Assembly (NCBI GenBank): GCA_002897115.2
Contig: BCIH01000007.1
Coordinates: 1,006,357 to 1,070,356, forward strand
Direction of reading: 5' to 3'
Length of the DNA: 64,000 bases
Origin: Prototheca cutis
Taxonomy: Eukaryota; Chlorophyta; Trebouxiophyceae; Chlorellales; Chlorellaceae
In this document: positions 48,923 through 61,897 of the stretch, piece by piece
How the letters are laid out: each line of letters opens with the position of its first letter
How positions within the stretch are numbered: position 1 is the first letter of the stretch
The notes under the pieces: model-generated
What the model was told of the DNA's origin: nothing
Seen by the model: only the letters and a program-made list of their open reading frames with translations
Database searches by the model: none
Program-made: the position numbers and the translations under genes

Positions 48923-51287
48923 GCTATGAGGCTCGCCGAGTCGCAACTCCTCCGCTCGATCTCTAACGAAGGATAGCCAGTCTTAGCAGTCCATGCCTCG
49001 CTTGGGCACCGGGGGAAGGGTGGGGACGGGGAGGAGACGGCGACCGAGCCCTTCAGCGACGCTGCCCGTGGTCGGCTCACCCCAAGCTGCGGGATTCAAG
49101 GTCAAGTGTAGTCGACTTAAAATCAGTTATAATGTGTAAGCGACTACAAAAACGCTTGCAGGGAGGGGTATTGATCCTGTCCAACGCACTTTGCACGGTC
49201 CGAGCCGGGGTTCCAGAGAGCAAGGGGTTTGCTGCCGTCGACCGCGCACGGACCTCAAAACGCTGGTAGGGATGCGTGTAGACAGTGCTTTATCTCTGTG
49301 AAAGGTGAGGCAAGGTGTGCTGTACTACGAGCACGGTCATGTTAGCTTTGTCTGCTCATGAGCGCTCCTGCTGAGGGTAACCTCGGACGGGCCAAAAGAA
49401 AGCGGGATGGTTTGCGCACAGTGTTCAGGCTCTTGGAAGGTCCCCTGCCATGATCGACAAGCCCCCAAACCCACACAATGGTGGGTACAATTGTATTACA
49501 AGAGACCAACNCGAAATACTCGGGCGCTTTGGACGCCCTTGATCGCTGACTGAACAAGTGATCCAGCGCGGACCTTTCCCGGGGAGCTTCCAGGCAGATC
49601 TCACGCCTGACGTCGCGTCCCAGGCTAGGCGTCNCTGTCTGTGTGCGCAAATCCTTATTGATCATCTATGATTGTAATCAGAGGCATCTGGCGGGAAGTA
49701 AGAGTTGATATGGCGTATGCCGACTTTCTGTAATTCAATCCGCAAGTCTGGGAACCGGACGTGCGTCTCCTCGGCAGGGTTCACGGGGATGGGGTTCATC
49801 CAGTCCAGCAGTGGACGCTACATGGGTCGTACACAATTGTAATGTCAATCCATGCTATTTGCCTATGGACTTCACGCTGCGGAGGGCGCCCACTGGCTGC
49901 TTGCCGGATGCCCCAGCAGGAATGCCGGAGGGGGCCAACGAATGGCGCTGTGGCTTACCGTGGGCACGAGGGCCCCGCAGGGCACGCAGCGGCGACTCCA
50001 CGAACACCGGCGGTCCATGACAGGCTGATCATGTATGCTTGAGCATATGGCGTCCTCCCCCATGCTGGCGTGTGGCGCATGCATGAGGTCCTGCGTAGTT
50101 TGAGCATCCAAAAGGCACGTGGTCGGCTGCCGAGAGCAGCCGCCCGACTGGCCTCGCACACGGTAACGCGTGGGAGCACATTGCTTTCATGAGGCTCGGA
50201 TCCAGTTCAAACCGAAATCTTGAATATCATGAGATCGATCCCGCCAATGGAATATAAAAGGAGCCTGACATCCCGGTGCACCTGAACAGCAGCACCTGAA
50301 CAGCACAGGCTGATGCTTGCCCAATGAGCCGGCTGCAAAGATCTTCTGTTGCCAGGCCTACTGAACAGCACGATTACGGCAGTGCCGGATGATTACAATG
50401 TCCCTCCGCGGAATGATTTCTTCTCTGTGAGTTGCTGGCATGACATCCGTGCTGTGCACGGCAGAGAGCCACGGCTGCAATCCCAGCCCCCGCTGTTGTC
50501 ACTACCTTCTCATTCAAACATATGTCACACACAGAATGGAAAGGCATAGTGAGACAAGGGGCGTCTCAATTGCCAAATTCCATGTGCCTGATCCTTGAAG
50601 TTTGATGGTGCTTTCTAAGGGCCTGTCCCTGTCCCCGGGGTGGGTGGGTGCTGATGCATGCTGGCGGCCAGGGACTACGGGGATCCCACGTGGGACGCGA
50701 AAGCGCCCTGATTACCAACTCAGCCATCGCGCAATTCACGCCTGCACGCGATGCACGTTCTGGCGTCGAGGCTGCTTGCCTGTAGGGAGCCGGACGCGGA
50801 CGCACGATCGTACCAATGGCAAGGGGTGTGATCACCTCGCTACCGCCTCTCGCCGCCGCAGGATCTTAGCTGGCGATTAAGATTCTCATATCTGGTCGCA
50901 TTTACATGCACTGTATTACATCATTAGCCATGAATTTCGCGTACTGTGCGTCGGTTGAGGGAGATCGGACGACTGTTCTGACCAGGGGCCCAGGGACCCC
51001 GCCCTTCTTCGGGCGGCCAACATCGCCGTGGGGCTTTGTGTTGCAGACTCGCTTTCATCTTGAATGAGCCATGGCGAGCGGGTAAAGACGCTGTTTGTTA
51101 CATGATAATGATTGTGCCAAGGCGCGCGCGTGGTCGACAGGTGTGGAACGGTCCCCGACGAGGTCCTCGTACCGCACGACCCCTGGTCGGCATTGCCCGA
51201 GACGACTTCTGAGGCACCTATCCTCGGTTCGTGGTACGCGGGGCCCCTCGAGGGTTTCACAGCACACACAACCCAATTACGAGTTCG
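48923..51287. other. Gene-free 2.4 kb region
   Basis: No open frame with recognisable coding character and no RNA gene that I can support. AT content is higher than in the genes. A promoter-like CCAAT/TATA pair occurs near 50243-50260. Confidence 0.5.
50243..50260 (+). promoter_or_regulatory. CCAAT and TATA-box-like pair without a visible gene
   Basis: GCCAATGG is followed after two bases by TATAAAAG (50253-50260). Downstream, an ATG near 50324 opens only 22 codons before a stop, so any transcript would be spliced, very short or non-coding. Confidence 0.35.
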
Positions 51288-51618
51288 TCATTCCTTGGAG
51301 GCCAAGAATCGCCGTGCGAGCCGGAATCCCACCACCAGCGCGAAGCCCGTGCCCAGCAGGATGGTGGAGTGCTCGGCCAGGAAGCCGCCCCGGCGGTAGA
51401 TCACGTGCAAGGGCGGGTTGGCCTCAGGCACGTACTTGGCCTGGCGCCAGCTCACAACCGGCCGCCCGACCGTCGACAAGAAATCAAACCTGCAGCAATC
51501 GATGGAGTGGTAATAATGCAACAAAAGCCACATGAGGGTCGAGGGGAATGCACGTTGCAGTTGCCCCGCGCTCACACCCGAGCGGCATCCATCCATCCTG
51601 CAGGTCTTGCCGCCGCCG

Positions 51619-51700
<82 letters not shown>

Positions 51701-54064
51701 ACCACCACCACGAGCGGCACGCATCTCATCACAGAGCCTCCACCACACACATAAACCAGGTCCTGCAACAACGATAGAAGCAAACCGCCGATCAACGTAC
51801 GTGACACCCGTTTTGCGGTTAGAGGCATGGCCCGGCAGCTGGGCATCCACGAGATGGGCGCCGGGTGGCAGGATGACCTGGGGAGTGGAGGGAAGCGGCC
51901 AGCAGAGTTGAACGGTCTGCCGGCTGAATAGAACATACTGCTCGCCCAGGGTTTTCAGGTCCACAGCTGCATGCCCAAGGCCAAGCTCAAGGCCAAACAA
52001 CAAATGTGTGATTTCCCCCTTCGTGGCGACCCCCGCACCTCTACCTCCAGGTCTTCAACCGCAAGGTCTGTGACGCTCGGCCCAAAGTGCGCAGCCACCA
52101 TGCTCGTCCCCGGCGAGTGCCCCGGCCCCGCGGCGCGCGGGTGCCGGTAGCCAAACTTGAAGTCGGTGCTCCAGCCGCCCACGAGCAGGTACCGCGGTGC
52201 CAACATCGCCAGCTTCTGCTCGGTTGTGGTTGGGGGGGGTGAGGGGATGGATGGGTGTGAGGGACTCTTCACACGTATCCGTTCACCACGAGCAGAGCAG
52301 CTGCCCCGGTACTAGCTGGCCGTGCCACGAGCATATCAAGGGCCCCCTCCACAACACATCACCCAGGACACAGCCAGCAGCCCTACGCACCGTGCCAGAC
52401 ACCTCCTGGACAATGGAGGTGGAAATGTTGCCGATTCCGTCCCGGAAGTAAAGGTCCTTGGCCTCCAGAGGCAGGGCTATAGTGTCGGGTCGTGTCAAGG
52501 GGAGGGGAGGAGAAAGTTGTTGCGTGACAAGCAGTTTGCTTGCTTGCATGCTTTGGATCTTCTTGCCCCACCATTTGCCGTCGGGCGGTTCTCAGGGCAC
52601 CATGGCCGCCTCCCTCCCCACCCCAACACTGATCCATCTCCAAATGCCGCCACGCACGGGTGGCATGGAAGGCGTTGACTGATCCGACGCCATAGATCCG
52701 CGGCTTGGTCATGTACTCCAGTCTCGACCACGTGCCTTCCACCTTGTAACCCTTGTGCTCCTGCGCATTCGTTTTTTGGTCCAAGGATGATTCATGTCGG
52801 TGAGAGGGCGGGTGGGTGGGGTTGTGGGAAACAGGTTGTAACCCCACAAGCAAACGAGCCACACAAATTTCCCCAGACAACTCCCGACGCACGATGGTGT
52901 ATTCCTCGTCAACGAGCGCATCGCCGCTGGGCTCGATGGTGATGCGACGCTTGACCCGCGTGGCGGCAGCAAACATGCCCCCCGTCTCCACGTGAACCCG
53001 AAGCGGGGCGCTGCTCAGCGGCGCCATCGGCCCCGTGGCGGTGGCAGTCACCGACGTCGCTATGCGCTTTATTTCAAAGCCCTCCGCGGCATCAACATCA
53101 ACATCCAGCACGCGCCCAAGGTCGACCTTCATTATTGGTGTTGTAAGGAAAGCAGCTCATAAATGTGTGCGTGTACGTGCGTGTGCGTGTGTGGGGGTGT
53201 GTGCGCGTGTGCGCGCGCGCAGGAAATGGTGTAACGGAATGGCATGGAATGCACACACAATGAGTTGCCCACACACAGCCCCCCCNAAAAACAACAGCAC
53301 ATACCTTGACCGACTGCTTCTGGACCGGGTACGGCACGAGAATGGCGGCATCGCCCTTGAACAGCACGCGAAGCGGTGACCCTGCCGGCGCCGAGGCCGG
53401 GTAGGGCGTCACCAGGCCAATGTAGACGCCGACGGTCACCAGGCCGAGCTCCGCGCCGGCAGCCAGAGGCGAGGGAAGTGCCAGCTCCATGCAAAAGCTG
53501 CCGGCCGGGCTGCCAGGCACTGCGATCGGCTTGCCAAACAGCCGCACACTCGAACCGTCGGCCTTCCGCAGGCCTGCCTGCGGATGTAGGCATGTGTAGG
53601 CATGTGTGCGGGTGTGTGTTTGAGTACGAAATGTCTTGCCGGCCACCAACTCAAACACCAGCTCGACCAATGTGGGGCGACCGCTTGCCTTGCCCTCACA
53701 GGCAACCCCAAGCGCATCTCGCAGCACACCTCAAAGGCGGCGCTGTGCCTGCTCTCCTCAGGGCGCTCGCACCAGGTGAACGAGTCCGCGGGGGCCTTGC
53801 CCACGTTCTTCACTTTCAGAGACGTCGTGACGTGGGTGCGGTAGCTCAGGGCCTTGATCTGGGAAGGAGAGTGGGGAGGAGGGCGCCCAGTCCTGGCAGG
53901 GCCCTGGAAATCTGGACTGCCCTGCAAGCCCACGACCAAGACCCACGGGTCACCTCGCGGACAGAGTCCAGGATCTCCAGCGTCTCAGCGCCATGGCACA
54001 TCCATCCCAGTGCCAGGAGGGCAGTGAGGAATAGCGGCCAGCGAGCCGCAGAGCTCGCCCCCAT
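51288..54064 (-). CDS. Ribophorin I, oligosaccharyltransferase subunit OST1
   Basis: ER-membrane subunit of the complex that transfers N-glycans to nascent proteins. Nine exons join in phase to 463 residues: 53954-54064, 53730-53858, 53305-53577, 52893-53126, 52658-52760, 52391-52476, 52039-52215, 51801-51877, 51288-51489. A signal peptide (RWPLFLTALLALGWMCHG) leads into the lumenal domain (TSLKVKNVGKAPADSFTW, DAAILVPYPVQKQSV). Family signatures are KVEGTWSRLEYMTKP, LYFRDGIGNISTSIV, PRYLLVGGWSTDFKFGYRHP and FLSTVGRPVVSW. One C-terminal membrane segment (STILLGTGFALVVGF) is followed by a short basic tail. It is shorter than the animal protein (about 600). The eighth intron contains an 82-base C run. 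Confidence 0.93.
51619..51700. repeat. 82-base poly(C) tract
   Basis: Uninterrupted C on the plus strand (poly(G) in the transcript) within intron 8 of the OST1 gene. Length as assembled may not be exact. Confidence 0.97.
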
Positions 54065-57055
54065 CCTTGGCGTTCGCTTCTGCGCCGGGGTGATCGTGGC
54101 AGCTCAACGCGCACTCAACACTCGATGGACCCCATTAGGCAATAACAGATCAAATTTAAAAATACGGCATCGCAATATCAGCGGGACCTGGCATGCCCTG
54201 GCGAGAGTGCCAGCCCCCGATCAGTGTGCCCATCAGGTGTTGGTCGGATCCGGTATGCCAATCAATCAAGGTCTACCTGTGGGATCGGCGAAAGCGGCGC
54301 CGGCAGCCTCGCAAATGATTCCCGTTTCAGCCCTTCCGGCCCTCCCGTGCCGCAGGCCCTTGCCCCGCCCCACAAAAATGCTTACTCGACACCCTGANAA
54401 GAGCGCGTGAACAGTACCTCTCCATCATAACGGAGCGTACTTGCGGGTAATCACTCTTCGAAGTTTGCGGCGGGGGGGACCGACGGAGGTCGCGCCCACT
54501 AGACGGCGCGTACAGGCCCGCGCAGTGCTTGTGAACTACAGAAATAAATACGATAGACCTTTTTATATGGTGTATTACACAAGTTTGGGCCATGTATGTG
54601 CAGTTACTCAGGTCTCCCGGCAGGCCGCCGCAAGGCCTTGGCCGTGACGGCGTAGGTGCCTAAGAGGAGGTGAATGGGTCACACCCAGTCTGGAGCTCCT
54701 GAACAAGCACTTTCAGGGGGTGTATTCCACAAGACAGCCTCCCAACCATGCCTACATATCCATATCAAATGGTGCCCAGTCAAAACAAGGAAGCAGTGAG
54801 AAGTCAACGGCTTGTTGGTAGCTTAGTCTGGGAGCCAGCATCTAGGTCCACACTGGGCAGTGCACGGGCAAACGTTTGTTTGGGCCTCCATTGTTGAACC
54901 AGGTCCCACTGGGGCCCTTTTGGTCTTTTTGCGGGCCCGTTCCAGCCGTGACTTGTGTCGCTTCCTGTACCCGCTGCCTGGCATTTAGGGAGCTCCGTCA
55001 GAAATCCCTCCGCGTCCAACTCCGCCGCCAGAACNTNGANCGNATCCACNGGGATATAATCCACCATGTTGCGAACAATTTGAAGANGCATGCTGCCCAG
55101 NCATGTCTGGACATTTCTCCACATGGCACCACATTGATGATCTTNNCNTCCANNGGGTGCCGACGGGCCTGGGNNGCAGTCTCTAGGTTCGTCTTCGNCT
55201 TGGGTTTCTGCGCCTGGAGTCAGGCAGNCCAGCTNGCTGTCAATGGCTCTGCCCCGGAACCTGACCNCAGTGGTGCATTGCATTGTGGTGGCTCCTGNTC
55301 GGCATAGCNTGTGNTGGGCNGGCGCTGGCGGCTACTGATCCAGCGGCCACCCGTCTGGGGATCTGTGTTGCGCCTGCAACCCAGACTCCAGCCAACGTTT
55401 CTCCAAGCCCCAGGCCATGCACGACCCTCCCCCCTTTTCTGTCCGGTCACGCTTCGTACACCTACGTCGCACTGGGCTTACCTTCCCATCCCAGAAGATC
55501 ACACCATGGAGTACACGGCAGCATTCCCCACACTACCAAACCCCTTTCCCCAGCTTCATACAGGGGGAGATCACTTCTACAATACATGCCTTGCATCCTG
55601 TGTAACAAGCCACTGTCGTAGTGAGCACACAACAATCAGTCTTCTCTGTGCTCTGAGTCGAGCAGTCTCGAAAATGGGTATGGCCTGGCATGAGTAACCG
55701 CGTTGCCACGTACCAAGTGTTCCACGCCGGATTGATGTCCCCATCGCGGTTTTTCGCAGGTGCCATGGTCTGATGTATCACCAACTTGTCACTGGGGAGC
55801 ATTGGAACCCGAAGCTTTTCGTATCCATCGAAAGCTGGGCAGCAGTACATGNTCGGTTGCGCTCCTCGTTCTCTGCCCTTTTTGAACAATACTTTCGACC
55901 GGACCAAGTGCACACCAAAGCATCTGGGAATCCGGTCGCCTCTGTTGCGTCCTCATCGACCGGGACAGCCACAAAATAGGCCCGAGCCGACGACGGGTAC
56001 AACAACCCACCCTTCGGGTCCGTTCTGGCCAGGTGCATGTGCGATAGGAATTCGTGGTTGACCAGTCGGGCATTTACTCGGTGTGTATGTGTGCGCGAGG
56101 GAACAGAAAGCAGCGTGGGGGATGACCCCTTGGCGTGGGGGCCATCGGTCGCGCGGGCGGTGTGATGTCGCCTCCGTAGTCGCTCCAGCAAACCTTGTCC
56201 GTTGCAAGCTCCTTCGGGATCACCATTTCACGTCCGCAAAGCTTCCAATGGTTGGAAAAAGCTCAGAGCGGACATACCGAGCCCTCCCGCACGTCCATCC
56301 TTGTTATCATGATATGAGGATATGCAGGGTATACGGAGCCGTGCGGTTGACAGCACTGGAGGCGATGCTGCATCGGAGCCCGTGAAGAAGACTGACCGAT
56401 CGACCCGACCAGGAGAGCAGCCGGGCCCAGTGAAGCGGTCCCCGCAGCCACACCAGCAGAGGTCATTGATCCAAGCAATTAATGTCAAGGTGCGGGTTCC
56501 ATTGTTGTATTTATGGTTTAGACCTGCTCTCACGCAGTGAGCATGAGGGGGGGAGCTGCGCCAACGGCTTGCCTGGTGCGCATCCTCAGCATGTGATGAC
56601 CACACCGATTTTCAATCCACAGCGGGACACACTGGCACTGAGGATCAAGAGGTCATGGCTGCGCATGGTCAAGAAGAAGGCTTCTTGACGCTAGAGGTAC
56701 CGGTTGGCTGCCAGCAACGCTGAGCGAGTTGCCGACGCTCTCTCTCCCTGATGCTGTCTGCCTGCAACAATGTGGCCCGCCTTGAATTCTTAGTGTTGGG
56801 CGGGCAGGTGCTGTGCAGTTCAACACAGCCATCTACGAACGACCGAGGATCCTGGGCCTGCAGAACGTTGTCCCCGTTCGGCATGCTGGGGAGTTTTCTT
56901 TCGGAAAGCAGCACTGCTGCCACTACTGATGACTTGGGCTGAGTGTGATTGCGACGAGTTTTATCTTTTTTTAAAGACGGAGGCCGAGCAAGAAGAGCAT
57001 CCGCACNCTGTGTCACAGACCAGATCCAGCCGCACAGCACCACCGTCCCACATCC
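54065..57055. other. 3 kb without a recognised gene; coding-like minus-strand fragments
   Basis: Two minus-strand stretches look coding but match nothing I know. At 54804-55100 the frame reads VLAAELDAEGFLTELPKCQA and further, ending in a stop; its upstream part (55000-55320) is peppered with more than twenty single Ns. At about 55690-56090 another frame (EFLSHMHLARTDPKGGLLYP, VPVDEDATEATGFPDALVC, WSGRKYCSKRAENEER) runs to an N at 55852, after which the coherent reading moves to another frame (YCCPAFDGYEKLRVPMLPSD, VIHQTMAPAKNRDGDINPAW). The remainder shows nothing. Clustered ambiguous bases suggest a collapsed multi-copy or allelic sequence. Confidence 0.4.
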
Positions 57056-57988
57056 TCAGTCGCTGTCGGCGCCATCGTCATCTTGGTTTGCCTCGCGCCG
57101 CGCGGCGGCAGCGGCAACGATGCCTGCCAGCTGCTCGGCAGCTACCGCAGCGTCTGCCGGGTCGCCGCAGATGGGTCCAAACTGGTTGAGCGCGATGGCC
57201 ACCAGGTCCGGGCTGGTGGCCTGACCACCAAACCTGCCCAGCCCTTCCAGCGTCTGCTTGCGTGCCCCGTCCAGGTAGAGCAGCAGCGTGGGCGTGGCAG
57301 CGTCCGGGAACCCTGGCATGCACTCGCTGGCCACGGACTTTACGAATTTCGTGGCAGGGTACCGGGGGGCGAGCTCCGCCAGGCACGTGTTCATAACCGC
57401 CGAATCTCGGTTGGCCGAGTACAGACAGCACACGACCCAGGCACCTGCTGGCGCGTTGGTCACCTGCGCCACATAGTCGCTGCGTCGGATCTCATCGTAG
57501 CTGCCAAACCGGGGACGAGCCGCGCCGGCAGCCAGCTCAGCGATCCGTCGGCGTCGGTAGTCTTCTAAAAACCGGTCGTCGGCAAAGTCGTCCTCTGCAC
57601 CCTCCAGCCCCTCAGCGTCTAAATTGTCTAGTCGCTCCGTCCCTTGCTTCGGAGCCTCCTCGGCCGCATACTTGTCGGGCTTCCACGCTGGCTCCTGTGT
57701 ATATGTGTGTTTTTTGGGGGGGGGGAGGGCCCGTCAAGACCAATACATTTCACTGCATTACAGTAATCCCAGTGTAGTCAAGCAAGGCAAAATCATGCCC
57801 CATGCATGCATGCATTCGCAAATGCCTCAAGGCCCTGGGTTTGCCTTTGGAATGATCACCAAGCCATTCCCGCCCGTGGTCCCACCATGCCACACCTTTG
57901 CTGGCAAGTTGCCATGTTTCCTCTGCAGGTCATCCCACTCCGTGGTGTCCTCATCTAGGCCCTTGTACACGCTGTGATACTCCGTCAT
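57056..57988 (-). CDS. Phosducin-like protein (PLP3/PDCL3 family)
   Basis: Thioredoxin-fold co-chaperone that in other eukaryotes helps the CCT chaperonin fold tubulin and actin. Two exons (57896-57988, 57056-57694) join in phase to 243 residues. The N-terminal helix segment reads MTEYHSVYKGLDEDTTEWDD and LQRKHGNLPAK. The second exon gives EPAWKPDKYAAEE, then DDRFLEDYRRRRIAELA, RFGSYDEIRRSDYVAQV, PAGAWVVCCLYSANRDS, FVKSVASECMPGFPDAATPT and LLLYLDGARKQTLEGLGRFG. The CxxC redox motif of true thioredoxins is absent, as expected. The tail is Ala-rich and ends in acidic residues. It is divergent from MSH6, with 498 bases between starts. Confidence 0.94.
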
Positions 57989-58486
57989 CCCCGCGCCTCA
58001 CGAGTGTTGTCCTTGAAAGGGTGGAGGCCTCCCTTTGGTTGTCGGGTGGTCGTCCCTCTCTCCGTCCCAACGGCCTGATACCGCAGTCTCGTAGCTGCAA
58101 ATGAAGAATCAAACCATTCCGCGTTGTGGGTCCTGCCCATTGATGGAATGGGCTGGCGTTTGTTGGATGTTCGTCCTCGCCGGTGCCTCCAGATCGGGTC
58201 CAGTTTGGCGCCCGCCCAGTGATCCGTTCAGTTTGAATTTCCACCCTGCTGGGCGAGTGTGTCGCTGATGGGCCACGAGCTGGACAGCTCTGAATGCAAT
58301 TCCTCATGCCATTGCCTGTAAACGTACTGTTCTTTCGATCCTTAGCGGTGAGGTGCGATTCGCGCTCGCGTGTGTGTGGCATAGGGGCCATCGGGTGAGT
58401 GGGCCACAGCACGGATGCCCTGCTGGGGTGCGTGAGCACAGCATCGGGGGATTGGGGAAGTCTGGTGCCCACGTGCTCCGACTTCC
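57989..58486. promoter_or_regulatory. Divergent intergenic region, PLP3/MSH6
   Basis: 498 bases between outward-reading starts. No TATA-like motif stands out. Confidence 0.4.
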
Positions 58487-61400
58487 ATGTCGGGCAAGAG
58501 GCTCTCGGCTTCCCAGCATAGGGGGCAGACTTCCATCGCCTCGTTCTTCACCCCAAGGAAGCGGCATGAGGCCCCAGCCTGCCTGGGTGCCGGCCCTGGG
58601 GATGAGAACCAAGGGCCCCCCTCGAGCCACACCTCGCAAGGCCAGGGCCCAGCTGCAATGACCACTGCACAGCTGCAGCCTTGCCTAGACTCTGAAGCCA
58701 AAGGCAAGCGTGAGTTGGATTGTGGTGAATTTGCCGCTGCTTGGATGCTATTTGCTTTGGAGCACTGCACGCTTGCATGCTTGCCTCCGATGGCCGCCGG
58801 GCATACACACAAGTGCCTGCATGAACTTCCCCTCTGTGTCCTCGCTTTTCTGAAGGCACTGGCGTGGGATCTAAATCAGCTGGTGAGAAGCCATCAATTG
58901 AGAAGCCATCAATGGAAAAGCCGGCAAAGGCTGAGCAGCAGACCACCGGAAAGAAAGCTGGCGAGAAGCTGGCACCCGGCCAACGTGTCAAGGTGTACTG
59001 GCCCGCGGAGCGTGCCTGGTTTGAGGGCAGGGTGGTGAGGCTGGGCAGCGCCAAGGGCCAGGCCCGTGCTTTTGTGGTTTATGACGACGGGGACGAGGAG
59101 TGGGTCAACCCCGGCAGCGACCGCGTGAAGGTGGTGGAGCAAGAGCCCGGGGTGCCGGCTGCTAAACGAGCTCGGCCCACGTCCTCCCGCAATGTCGTGG
59201 GCTCTGATGACGAGGATGCAGGGGCCAGCAGCGACGACGGGGCTGGTGTCAGGGACGACTCGGACTATGCCGCGTCTGACGATGAGGACAATGATGAGGA
59301 TGATGACGACTCGGAGAGCTTGGAGGCTTCTGCAAGCGAGAATGAGGCCATGGAAGAGGATGAGGGTGAGGATGAGCCTCGGGCCAAGGGATCCCGCAAA
59401 CGGCCCAGGCAGTCATCCACGGCAGCCGCCCAGCTTGCGGCCACGCCTCGGCGGCCGCTGACACAGCAGCAGCAGGGAGGATCATTTGTCGCGTCTCGGG
59501 TCTCGATGGGCCGCATCCCGTGTGGCCCCTCCACGCCGGCATCGGCGCTGCGGACACCGGCCTCGGCGTGCGCGAGTTTGTCCAAGGACCAGGGCACACC
59601 CAGCGTGCTGGGTACGCCCCTCTGGACCCCGCACACTCCAAGCGGCACCCCCGCTGCTGCTACGGCAAGTTGCTTGTGCTGGGGGCGGCCGCTGGCGTGT
59701 GCATGGGGGAGTGGTTACTGCTCATCGGTTGCATGCCTCTGCATTTGGTTTGCCTGCTTTTGATGGACGCAAGGAGTCAACTCTCCCACTTCCCCTTCAA
59801 TTCCCGGCCCTGCAACCCAGCCTGGGAGCACGTTGAAGGAGGTCCTGGGCGGCGCGCCGGCGGAGCGGTTTGCGGAGCGTGCCGCTCAGCGGTTCCCTTT
59901 CTTGCGCCCCGACCGCATCATGGATGCCGCGGGGCGTCGGCCCGGGGCCCCCGGGTACGACCCTACGACGGTGTACATCCCTCCCTCTTGGTTCCGGGAA
60001 GCGAAAATCTCCGAGGGCCAGCGGCAGTGGTGGGGTTTCAAGGCGGCCAACTACGATGCGGTCATCTTGTTCAAGATGGGCAAGTTTTACGAGATGTTTG
60101 AGATGGACGCGCACATCGGCGTCGAGGTGCTGGGGCTGAGTTACATGCGGGGCGACCAGCCGCACGCCGGCTTCCCCGAGGCCGCCTACGCCTCCATGGC
60201 CGCGGCCCTGGCCCGCGCGGGGCACAAGGTCGTGGTGGTCGAGCAGACCGAGACGCCCGAGGCCCTCGCAGCACGCAACGAGACCCGCCGTGCCGCGGGA
60301 CAAAAAAAGTGCGGCGTCGTGCGTCGCGAGAAGATCTCCGTCCTGACCCCTGGAACGCTGGCAGACGCTGAGATGGTCGGCGCCTCACCCGACCCCATCT
60401 GGCTCCTCGCTGTTTGTGAGCTGCCCGTTGGTGCTTGTAGTAGCAGCGCGAGCGGTGGGGGTTTGGAGTGCGGTGATGGCGACCAGGCCAACGACAACAC
60501 ACCTCGACCAGCCCAAGACACGGTGTGGATGGGGGCGGCGGCTGCGGATGTGGCGGGCGGGCGGCTTCGTGTCGGGCAGTGGCGCCGGGACGAGCTGCGG
60601 GGGGCACTGCGTGCTCTGTTGTGCGAACTGCACCCGGCCGAAGTGCTGGCGGTCGGCGACCTGTCGGCTGCCAGCCGCCGCGTGCTGGCGGGCCTGGCCC
60701 CGGGGGCCCGCATCGTTGATCGCCCTGCGCCCGGGTGGGAAGCGGCGCTGGAGAGCCTTAGGGCACAGCGCACACGAGGACCCGCGGGATTGCTGACAGA
60801 GCCAGCGTTGATGCCGCTGGGCCGGCGTCCGGCGGCACACGCACCGATGCTGGGCGCGGTCGGTGCCACGTTGCGATACCTGTCCGACGCCCTGCTCAGC
60901 GATGCCTTCGTCGCACTGGCAGCTGTCGAGCCCCTCCTTGTGGGCGGCGGGCTTGGCGGCAGTGGTGGGGTGGAAGGTCGTGGGCTGGAAGCAGCGAATG
61001 ATGGCATGGATTTGGGCCAAGAGAATGGCGTCGACACGCAGTCGACAACCACAGCCCTGCTGGGGGCCTCCCAGGTCACCACCGCAACCACAGCTGACAG
61101 CAATCTCACGCCAACCAGCGTTGCAACGCAACCGACAGCGGTCAACTCCACCAGTCGTCAATGCCAACCTGAAACCCTGGAGATGGACGCGGCAGCGGTA
61201 GAAAACCTGGAGATTCTGGAGTCGGCCGATGGGTCCCCCACGGGGTCGATGCTGCGGTCCGTGGACCATTGCGTGACTCCTGGAGGGCGTTCCCGGCTGC
61301 GCACCTGGCTGCTGCGCCCGCTGTGCGACTTTAAAGCTATCACCGCGCGGCAGGACGCGGTGGAAGAGCTGATGGGGCGGTGCCAGGACGCGGGAATGGC

Positions 61401-61838
61401 GGCGCGGCGGAATTTATCGGGCGTGGCAGACGCGGGCCGTGCCGTGGCCCGCCTGACGGCTTCAGGTCTCGGACTGGGCCCCGGCCGTGAGGCGCCGCGG
61501 GTGGTGCTGTACGAGGACACCGCCCGNCCCCGTGTGCGCGGTGTGGCCGCCACACTCCGTGCGCTGCGCCGAATCGAGGCCGCGGTGAGCGAGCTCCGCA
61601 TCGCGCAACCATCGGCGCCACTCCTAACTGAGCTTGTGACGCCGGGTGCGCGGTTCCCGGCGCTGAAGGCGCCGCTGCAGGCCATGTGGGATGCCACCGA
61701 CTGGGAGAGTGCGGAAGCTACGGGCCAGGTGGTGCCTACCCCGGGGGTCGATGCCGCATTTGACCTCGCGGAAGTCGCCGTCACAGAAGCGGCGCGTGCT
61801 GTGGATGACTATCTGGAGGTCAGCTGTTGTTCTTCTTC

Positions 61839-61897
<59 letters not shown>

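Noticed and set aside
50700..50740. tRNA-like A box (TGGCTGAGTTGGT, minus strand at 50714-50726)
   Set aside because: No matching B box, acceptor stem or T arm follows within a tRNA-length distance; at best a SINE remnant.
51532..51936. Long poly-proline and poly-glycine open frames
   Set aside because: They are translations of the 82-base C run inside an OST1 intron.
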